Source: Candidatus Nanopelagicales bacterium (GTDB lineage: Bacteria > Actinomycetota > Actinomycetes > S36-B12 > UBA5976). Taken from it: a stretch of DNA of 5,279 nucleotides. The notes under the pieces are model-generated. The model did no database searches and was not told the DNA's origin. It worked only from the letters and a program-made list of their open reading frames with translations. Numbering within the stretch: the first letter of the stretch is position 1; each line of letters begins with the position of its first letter. The DNA lies in NCBI GenBank assembly GCA_023254955.1, contig JALRKC010000047.1, forward strand, positions 1 to 5,279, read 5' to 3'. A program made the position numbers and the translations under genes. Of this stretch, positions 1 through 3,985 are shown in pieces.

Positions 1-738
1 ATTGGCGGAATTAGAGCCCTTTTAATGCAAGCTCTGCATCCTGGAACCTTGAGTGGGGTGGCCACTCATTCCCGCTATGAGCAAGACCCGCTTGGCCGCC
101 TCGCTGGCACCACCAAGTGGTTGACTGTGACAACTTTTGGCTCACTGGGCGCAATCGATAGTGAAGCAGGTCGCGTTAACAAAATGCATAGTGTGGTCAA
201 GGGTAAGTATCAGAATGCTCAAGGCGAAAAGGTTTCTTACCAAGCTTCAGATTTTGATCTATTACTTTGGGTGCATATTGCTTTTACCGCGTCATTTTTA
301 AAGGCTCATCAGCTCTACTCCAAGAAACCAATTCCAGGTGGAGCTGACAGTTATGTCTCGCTATGGTCAAAATCAGTAACTCGGCTCGGATTAGAAAAAT
401 GCCCTATGACTGAGCAACAATTAAATAATGCTATTAAAAATTTTTATGATTCAAAGCAACTACTTGCTAATGAAACTACTTTAAAGGTAATTAAATTTCT
501 TAAAAATCCTCCGCTACCAAAAGTAGCAAAAATTATTTATGCGCTGCTTTTTCAAGCAGCAGCCGCTTCGATCGAGAAAGAATACTTAGAACTTTTAAGA
601 ATTAAGGCGCTGCCACTTTGGTTTGTAAGGCCAATAACTCATTCACTTTTATGGGCAATGGCTAAAGCAATCGGATCAGAATCACCTTTAGAAACCGCCG
701 CTAAAAATCGACTAGTAAGAATTGGCGCTTGGAGTTAA
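1..738 (+). CDS. Oxygenase MpaB family (DUF2236) protein, 5'-truncated
   Basis: The reading frame is already open at base 1 and encodes I-G-G-I-R-A-L-L before the first Met (base 25). The family's conserved core, R-A-L-L-x-Q-x-L-H-P, spans that Met, so the Met is internal and the true start lies left of the window. The visible 245 residues contain the LHP histidine (residue 13), THSR (22-25), a DPLGRL segment, an RVxxxHxxVxG stretch (about 58-68) and LLLWVH with a second histidine (residue 92). These are hallmarks of the ER-bound oxygenase MpaB/rubber oxygenase Lcp domain, which in characterised members binds b-type heme through conserved histidines. Actinobacterial members are mostly uncharacterised, and no substrate can be named here. 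The C-terminal part is helical, with a hydrophobic W/L-rich stretch near residues 205-220. The gene converges on the downstream transporter and shares its stop sequence. Family assignment is strong; function is unknown. Confidence 0.85.
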   Translation: MGGIRALLMQALHPGTLSGVATHSRYEQDPLGRLAGTTKWLTVTTFGSLGAIDSEAGRVNKMHSVVKGKYQNAQGEKVSYQASDFDLLLWVHIAFTASFLKAHQLYSKKPIPGGADSYVSLWSKSVTRLGLEKCPMTEQQLNNAIKNFYDSKQLLANETTLKVIKFLKNPPLPKVAKIIYALLFQAAAASIEKEYLELLRIKALPLWFVRPITHSLLWAMAKAIGSESPLETAAKNRLVRIGAWS

Positions 739-2051
739 ATAATTTCAGGCTGTTTGTTACCCGCCTGATCAATCGCTTTTCTAACATCTACTCGGGTTAA
801 AAGCAATCCTCCTAATACAAAGAAGACCACTAAAAACAAAATACTGGCGCGGTAAGAGTTGGTCAGGGTAAAGGCCACTCCAAACGCCGCAGTGCCAATC
901 CAAGCTGTGCCACGCTCTGCGATTTCATAAAACGAAAAATATTTGGCTTCTTTATCTAGCGGAATAACCTGGCTATAAAGCGAGCGGGAGAGTGCTTGAG
1001 AGCCGCCAAGCACGAAACCAATTCCAGCTCCCAGGCCATAATAGAAATAAACCGCACCTTCTGGAATGAAATAGGCAGTGAATACCAAAACAGCCCAAAC
1101 AACCAGCGAGCCTAGAACAACCTTCTTTGCGCCGTATTTGCCCGCTAAACGGCCTAAAGCTAGTGCACCAAGAAAAGCAACGGTTTGAACGATCAAAATA
1201 GTAATTATTAAATCTGTATCACCCAGCGCTAATTCCACAATTGCGTAGGTACCACTTAAGGCAATGACCGTTTGAATTCCATCGTTGTAAAGTAAATACG
1301 CAATTAAAAATTTAAAAGTCTCAGGGTATTTTTTAATATCTTTATAGGTTTGATTTAGCTCTTTAAAACCAACAATTATCGCATCTTTACCCACATAACC
1401 AGTTGGTCTATTTAATCCCCTTAAACCCCGAACTGTTACCAATCCAAACATCGCCCACCAAAATCCAGCAGAAAATAAACTAATTCGAACTGCCTCTTCA
1501 GAAGTTAAGCCGAAAGATTCGTGAAGAATAAATAAAACTAGATTTGCAATCAGTAGCAAACCGCCACCGGCATAACCCATTGCCCAGCCACGACTTGAGA
1601 TCGCATCTCTTTCATCTGGAGAAGCAATGTCAGGTAAGTAAGAGTTGTAAACAACTATTGCTGAACCAAATGAAACGTTTGCCAGAATAAATAAAAGTGC
1701 ACCCAGAGTGAAGGCTTCCCCCTCAACAAAGTAAAGCGACATGGTTGAGATCGCTCCAAGATAAGCAAAAAATGCTAAAAACATATTTCGATTTTTTAAC
1801 CGATCTGCAATCGCTCCTACTATTGGCAAAATTAAAACTTGCAGAATTACTGAAATAGAAATCGCATATGGGTAGAGTGACCCGCCACGAAAATCAAATC
1901 CAAGAAAATTAATAAAACCGTTTTCATCAGCAGCGCTATCTGCGATATTGGTTAGGTACGGGCCGAGGAAGACTGTGACAACGGTGGTAGAAAAAGCTGA
2001 GTTAGCCCAGTCATAGAGGTACCAAGAGCGGCGGATTTTTTTTAGGTTCAC
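735..2051 (-). CDS. MFS transporter, UMF1 (Atg22-like) family
   Basis: This is a 438-residue, strongly hydrophobic inner-membrane protein, with the length and about twelve membrane segments expected of a major facilitator. The N-terminus carries the UMF1/Atg22 signature W-Y-L-Y-D-W-A-N-S-A-F (residues 10-20). An MFS loop motif, GAIADRLKNRN, lies between helices 2 and 3 (79-89), with a second copy, GRLAGKYGAKK, in the C-terminal half (300-310). Other family-typical blocks are AYLLYNDGIQT (251-261) and GGSQALSRSLYSQVIP (349-364). Yeast Atg22 exports amino acids from the vacuole, but bacterial UMF1 members have no settled substrate and none is assigned here. The start is GTG, chosen because it sits just before the conserved N-terminal motif. 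The only Shine-Dalgarno-like sequence overlaps the end of gpgS, 10 bp upstream, so the gene is probably co-transcribed and translationally coupled with gpgS. The stop overlaps that of the convergent oxygenase gene. Confidence 0.93.
   Translation of the reverse strand: MNLKKIRRSWYLYDWANSAFSTTVVTVFLGPYLTNIADSAADENGFINFLGFDFRGGSLYPYAISISVILQVLILPIVGAIADRLKNRNMFLAFFAYLGAISTMSLYFVEGEAFTLGALLFILANVSFGSAIVVYNSYLPDIASPDERDAISSRGWAMGYAGGGLLLIANLVLFILHESFGLTSEEAVRISLFSAGFWWAMFGLVTVRGLRGLNRPTGYVGKDAIIVGFKELNQTYKDIKKYPETFKFLIAYLLYNDGIQTVIALSGTYAIVELALGDTDLIITILIVQTVAFLGALALGRLAGKYGAKKVVLGSLVVWAVLVFTAYFIPEGAVYFYYGLGAGIGFVLGGSQALSRSLYSQVIPLDKEAKYFSFYEIAERGTAWIGTAAFGVAFTLTNSYRASILFLVVFFVLGGLLLTRVDVRKAIDQAGNKQPEII
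745..768. terminator. Possible weak bidirectional terminator hairpin at the convergent gene ends
   Basis: TCAGGC (745-750) and GCCTGA (763-768) are perfect 6-bp arms around a 12-nt loop, inside the last codons of the transporter and just past the oxygenase stop. On the minus strand the hairpin is followed by AATTATTT, and on the plus strand by a loose CTTTT about 8 nt later. Neither is a strong U-tract. It is listed because the convergent genes leave no intergenic space and no better candidate is visible. Confidence 0.25.
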
Positions 2052-2061
2052 AAGGGTGAAT

Positions 2062-2970
2062 TTACCCCTTCAAGGTTAAAAAAGGAGGTCTTTCAACTGG
2101 GCGTTCAACGGTTTCTGGATACCGGCCTTCTTTGTGTAATCTAGAAAGAATCGTTTGGGTAACGGTTTCTGCCATACCCTCTAAGGCTTGTAAAGATTGG
2201 TGCTTGTTGTGCCGCTCATTTAGATCTACTTCTGCCATGGCGCTAATCCCTGCCAAGCGATACACATCAATAAGCATCCCGATTTCAATCCCATAGCCCG
2301 TAACTATCGGTAGCTGCTCTAGCAAGGATCTTCTTACCGCAGCTTCACCACTTAGTGGCTGACGAAAGTCATGCAACTCTGGATAGAAAGCTTTCAGTAA
2401 AGGCCTAGCTGTCAAAGTAGAAACTCTTCCACCGCCATCTTTAACGACGGTGTCACGAGTTCTTAAATGCCGGCGGTATGTGCCTTTAACAAACGAGATT
2501 TCGGGGTATTTGAGTAAAGGACCAATAACTCCCAAAACATGTCGCTTTGCATAGTCAGCTAAGTCCCCATCTTGATAAACCACGATGTCACCGGACATAA
2601 CACTTTCTGCCCGCCACATTGCATCGCCCTTACCAATGGCAGGGCCATATTCAGGCATTAGTTCATCTTGCTGATAAACCCTCGCGTTGTATTTCTTTGC
2701 TAACTCTGCTGTGCCATCTGGGCTAGCGGCATCTACCACGACTACTTCGTCGATAAACCCATCTTTTAGTAATTCATCTAAAACACTTAAGGTCTGCTCA
2801 ATGGTTGCTTGACAGTTTTTCGTAAGCACACAGACAGATATTTTTGGCCTACCAGGATCGAGATAAAGGGCATCCTTAAACTCTTTTACTTTGTAATGAT
2901 TAAGACCTGGCCGAGACTTCTTGAAAAGGTTTTGAAATTTAGAAAGCAAGTTCTTGAAAGCAATTGCCAT
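2062..2970 (-). CDS. gpgS: Glucosyl-3-phosphoglycerate synthase
   Basis: This is a cytoplasmic GT-A glycosyltransferase (GT81 type) of 302 residues. The family transfers glucose from an NDP-glucose to 3-phosphoglycerate, the first step towards glucosylglycerate and, in mycobacteria, methylglucose lipopolysaccharide. Visible motifs are: a nucleotide-binding strand with VVVDAASPDGT (77-87); GKGDAMWRA (113-121) with the family's conserved Lys; the metal-binding D-G-D at 134-136, where mycobacterial GpgS has D-S-D; VKGTYRR (161-167); GGGRV..L.ARPLL (179-192); QPLSGE (204-209); and GYGIEIGMLID (225-235). All match recalled M. tuberculosis GpgS in order and spacing. The region around the family's metal-binding His reads R-H-N-K-H-Q (253-258), which shifts the histidines relative to the mycobacterial protein. 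The ATG at 2970 is preferred over an in-frame TTG one codon upstream because AAAGG lies 8 nt before it. No gpgP phosphatase gene is in the window. Mannosylglycerate-type synthases are the main alternative, but the overall match favours GpgS. Confidence 0.9.
   Translation of the reverse strand: MAIAFKNLLSKFQNLFKKSRPGLNHYKVKEFKDALYLDPGRPKISVCVLTKNCQATIEQTLSVLDELLKDGFIDEVVVVDAASPDGTAELAKKYNARVYQQDELMPEYGPAIGKGDAMWRAESVMSGDIVVYQDGDLADYAKRHVLGVIGPLLKYPEISFVKGTYRRHLRTRDTVVKDGGGRVSTLTARPLLKAFYPELHDFRQPLSGEAAVRRSLLEQLPIVTGYGIEIGMLIDVYRLAGISAMAEVDLNERHNKHQSLQALEGMAETVTQTILSRLHKEGRYPETVERPVERPPFLTLKG
2065..2070 (-). promoter_or_regulatory. Weak, overlapping ribosome binding site of the MFS gene
   Basis: AAGGGG on the minus strand forms the last two sense codons of gpgS, just before its TAA. 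It lies 13 nt upstream of the transporter's GTG, which is longer than ideal. No other purine-rich site is closer. The overlap suggests that ribosomes finishing gpgS help start the transporter. Confidence 0.4.
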
Positions 2971-2978
2971 CAACCTAA

Positions 2979-2983
2979 CCTTT
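2979..2983 (-). promoter_or_regulatory. Ribosome binding site of gpgS (decides the start)
   Basis: On the minus strand AGAAAGG precedes the tandem TTG-ATG. The core AAAGG is 8 nt from the ATG at 2970 but only 5 nt from the TTG at 2973. This spacing, plus the better codon, favours the ATG. Confidence 0.55.
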
Positions 2984-3190
2984 CTAGAGTGCTAGTTAAT
3001 TGAATATAGATCTTCAATATTTAGTAGAAAAAATACTTGCTTCACCGTACTGCAAGACCGAGCCTGGTCAAGCGCTTCTACGGGTGAGAAATCCCTCGAC
3101 ACGCCGTTTTTCAAATGCACCAGATTTTTTTAAACTTAAGATTTACTTTGATTTCTGCCCGCTGAACTGGGAAAACGCAACATCTGCCAC

Positions 3191-3212
3191 TTGTGTAACT
3201 TTGATAACACAA
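3191..3212. promoter_or_regulatory. Operator-like inverted repeat TTGTGT-N10-ACACAA
   Basis: TTGTGT (3191-3196) and ACACAA (3207-3212) are perfect 6-bp inverted arms separated by 10 bp, 16 bp apart start to start. The arms face the opposite way to an NrdR box (ACAC..GTGT), so this is probably a site for another dimeric regulator, if it is functional. It lies about 50 bp left of NrdR box 1 and about 220 bp upstream of gpgS, so it could serve either direction. The regulator is unknown. Confidence 0.35.
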
Positions 3213-3244
3213 AATATTGGGGTTTGGTGATTGCGCTCCGCGTT

Positions 3245-3301
3245 TATATGGGCTAGAGTTCCACAACATCTAGTGGTTAAGGATTTGGAAAACCCTATAG
3301 A
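3245..3301 (+). promoter_or_regulatory. Candidate nrdR-nrdJ promoter elements
   Basis: Two weak -10 candidates are visible. TATATG (3245-3250) has TTGGTG (3224-3229) upstream at a short 15-bp spacing, and TATAGA (3296-3301) lies inside NrdR box 2. Either would place the NrdR boxes over or just after the promoter, as expected for repression. Neither has a good -35, so the transcription start is unresolved. Confidence 0.3.
3261..3276 (+). promoter_or_regulatory. NrdR box 1
   Basis: CCACAACATCTAGTGG is an imperfect 16-bp palindrome with CCAC/GTGG arms. It matches the recalled NrdR-box consensus ACACWATATWTWGTGT at 12 of 16 positions by hand count. It is placed directly upstream of nrdR itself and starts 31 bp before a second box, which matches the tandem arrangement known for this repressor. 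Confidence 0.8.
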
Positions 3302-3307
3302 TTGGGG
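3292..3307 (+). promoter_or_regulatory. NrdR box 2
   Basis: ACCCTATAGATTGGGG matches the NrdR-box consensus at 12 of 16 positions by hand count and begins exactly 31 bp after box 1, leaving a 15-bp linker. Functional NrdR boxes usually occur in pairs about three helical turns apart, so the spacing supports the call more than the sequence alone. It contains a possible -10 (TATAGA) and overlaps the palindrome at 3302-3317. Confidence 0.7.
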
Positions 3308-3317
3308 TTAACCCCAA
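3302..3317. repeat. Perfect 16-bp palindrome
   Basis: TTGGGGTTAACCCCAA reads identically on both strands. Its left 6 bp overlap NrdR box 2. It is flanked by further perfect inverted arms TGGAAAAC (3286-3293) and GTTTTCCA (3318-3325), so a nested structure spans 3286-3325. It could be a separate operator or, if transcribed, a leader hairpin with a TTAA loop. Confidence 0.6.
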
Positions 3318-3318
3318 G

Positions 3319-3327
3319 TTTTCCACA
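3319..3327 (+). promoter_or_regulatory. DnaA-box-like nonamer 1 (one mismatch)
   Basis: TTTTCCACA differs from the DnaA box TTATCCACA at one position. It begins 12 bp after NrdR box 2 and opens the repeated TCCACAGCCAAAAC module. Confidence 0.45.
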
Positions 3328-3362
3328 GCCAAAACGCTAGTCGGATTAAGGCCAAAAGCTAG

Positions 3363-3371
3363 TTATCCACA
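3363..3371 (+). promoter_or_regulatory. DnaA box (perfect consensus)
   Basis: TTATCCACA is the exact high-affinity bacterial DnaA-box sequence. It lies about 50 bp upstream of the nrdR start codon, in the same orientation as the nonamers at 3319 and 3387. DnaA is known to bind the nrdAB control region in E. coli, so regulation of this nrd operon is plausible. Confidence 0.6.
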
Positions 3372-3388
3372 GGCTAGAAAAACTAGCC
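3372..3388 (+). repeat. Small inverted repeat immediately after the DnaA box
   Basis: GGCTAG (3372-3377), AAAAA loop, CTAGCC (3383-3388) form a perfect 6-bp stem with a 5-nt loop. No U-tract follows, so this is not a terminator. It separates the perfect DnaA box from the third nonamer and could be a protein site or a leader hairpin about 20 nt before the nrdR Shine-Dalgarno. Confidence 0.55.
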
Positions 3389-3395
3389 ATCCACA
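3387..3395 (+). promoter_or_regulatory. DnaA-box-like nonamer 3 (two mismatches)
   Basis: CCATCCACA keeps the ATCCACA core and differs at the first two bases. It lies 24 bp after the perfect box in the same orientation and begins within the right arm of a small hairpin. Confidence 0.35.
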
Positions 3396-3408
3396 GCCAA
3401 AACTCGGG

Positions 3409-3415
3409 AAGGGAG
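3409..3415 (+). promoter_or_regulatory. Ribosome binding site of nrdR
   Basis: AAGGGAG lies 6 nt before the ATG at 3422. This fixes the start, which also places the conserved M-H-C-P-F-C at the N-terminus. Confidence 0.75.
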
Positions 3416-3421
3416 TAGGCG

Positions 3422-3949
3422 ATGCATTGCCCTTTTTGTCGCCATCACGACTCTCGAGTAATCGATTCCAGGACAACGGACGATGGCACAGCAATTCGCC
3501 GCCGCCGCCAGTGCCCTGAATGCGATCGTCGTTTTACCACTCAAGAAGTAGCGACCTTAAGCGTGGTTAAGCGCTCAGGGGCCGTGGAGCCTTTTAGTCG
3601 TTCCAAAGTTGTCAGCGGTTTGCGCAAGGCTTGTCAAGGACGGCCGGTCACCGATGATGACTTAGCGCTACTTGCCCAGAAGGTAGAAGAGACAGTCAGA
3701 GCATCAGGAGTAGCTGCAGTTGATTCTCACGAAGTTGGCCTTGCCACCTTGGCACCACTTCGCGAGTTAGACGAAGTTGCTTACATGCGCTTTGCCAGTG
3801 TTTATCGCGGGTTTGAATCTTTAGAAGATTTCGAATCTGAGATATCGCTCCTAAGAACCGCAAGAGATCTCGGGGATGTCGCCGCCACTCTCTCCAACAA
3901 TGGTGAAGAGAGCGACGGGGGTAGCTCCAAGAGCAAACCAAAAAGTTAA
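3422..3949 (+). CDS. nrdR: Transcriptional repressor NrdR
   Basis: NrdR represses ribonucleotide reductase genes by binding paired NrdR boxes when its ATP-cone is loaded with dATP/ATP. The 175-residue product begins with the canonical M-H-C-P-F-C. A four-cysteine zinc ribbon (C3, C6, C31, C34) encloses the R-R-R-R-Q DNA-contacting stretch (26-30). The ATP-cone follows from about residue 47 to 137, with [11 protein letters not shown] (48-58), the conserved Lys/Arg patch and [11 protein letters not shown] (about 120-130). The family is usually about 150-160 residues. The extra length is a low-complexity C-terminal tail rich in Ser, Gly, Glu and Lys (about 157-175), probably disordered. A ribosome binding site (3409-3415) fixes the start. 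It is followed after 36 bp by nrdJ and preceded by two NrdR boxes, so it probably autoregulates and controls nrdJ. Confidence 0.97.
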   Translation: MHCPFCRHHDSRVIDSRTTDDGTAIRRRRQCPECDRRFTTQEVATLSVVKRSGAVEPFSRSKVVSGLRKACQGRPVTDDDLALLAQKVEETVRASGVAAVDSHEVGLATLAPLRELDEVAYMRFASVYRGFESLEDFESEISLLRTARDLGDVAATLSNNGEESDGGSSKSKPKS

Positions 3950-3973
3950 AAATTAAAAACCAAAAAAGAAAAA

Positions 3974-3977
3974 GAGG
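3974..3977 (+). promoter_or_regulatory. Ribosome binding site of nrdJ in an A-rich leader
   Basis: GAGG sits 8 nt before the ATG at 3986, inside a 36-bp nrdR-nrdJ spacer made almost entirely of A with scattered G. The unstructured leader should expose the site. No terminator or promoter is seen in the gap, supporting co-transcription. Confidence 0.65.
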
Positions 3978-3985
3978 AAATCAAG

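Larger units (their letters stand above)
3322..3403 (+). repeat. Iterated TCCACA / GCCAAAA / GCTAG module
   Basis: TCCACAGCCAAAAC occurs exactly twice (3322-3335 and 3390-3403). Between the copies, GCCAAAAGCTAGT (3351-3363) resembles GCCAAAACGCTAGT (3328-3341), and TCCACAGGCTAG (3366-3377) is a third variant. The region looks built from shuffled copies of three short words, which is unlikely by chance. It ends just before the nrdR ribosome binding site. Confidence 0.7.
2971..3421. other. Divergent gpgS / nrdR intergenic control region
   Basis: About 450 bp without a supportable gene. The gpgS-proximal half (2971-3180) is AT-rich and shows only short inverted repeats (CTTGC/GCAAG at 3036-3056, GACC/GGTC at 3056-3069) with no recognised RNA. 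The nrdR-proximal half is dense with sites. These are an operator-like inverted repeat (3191-3212), two NrdR-box-like palindromes (3261-3276, 3292-3307), a 16-bp perfect palindrome (3302-3317), three DnaA-box-like nonamers, and repeated GCCAAAA/GCTAG modules down to the nrdR Shine-Dalgarno. No cobalamin riboswitch could be recognised although the downstream reductase uses B12. No lexA gene is present in the visible divergent position, where many actinobacteria carry it. Confidence 0.8.

Noticed and set aside
2809..3003. 64-codon open frame on the plus strand
   Set aside because: It lies almost wholly antisense to the well-supported gpgS, covering its N-terminal coding region, and has no recognisable product.
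3060..3121. tRNA-like stretch (D-arm-like AGCCTGGTCAAGCG and a GCACCA end)
   Set aside because: The T-loop-like TTCAAAT has no pairing 5-bp stem and no acceptor stem closes, so it is not a tRNA.
3125..3131. Run of seven T as a possible terminator
   Set aside because: No GC-rich hairpin precedes it on the plus strand.
3000..3230. 76-codon open frame on the plus strand starting with TTG
   Set aside because: It has no ribosome binding site, the start is TTG, the product resembles no family I recognise, and it lies across AT-rich spacer between divergent genes.
3302..3395. Replication origin, suggested by the DnaA-like boxes
   Set aside because: No dnaA/dnaN neighbourhood, only three boxes (one perfect), and no AT-rich unwinding tract next to them; a regulatory role fits better.
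2974..3421. Possible cobalamin riboswitch upstream of the B12-dependent reductase
   Set aside because: I could not find a recognisable B12-box or the expected multi-stem layout; NrdR boxes already explain control.
3696..3941. Open frame antisense to nrdR
   Set aside because: It is the reverse-strand shadow of a strongly supported gene, with a basic, Trp-rich composition and no known domain.
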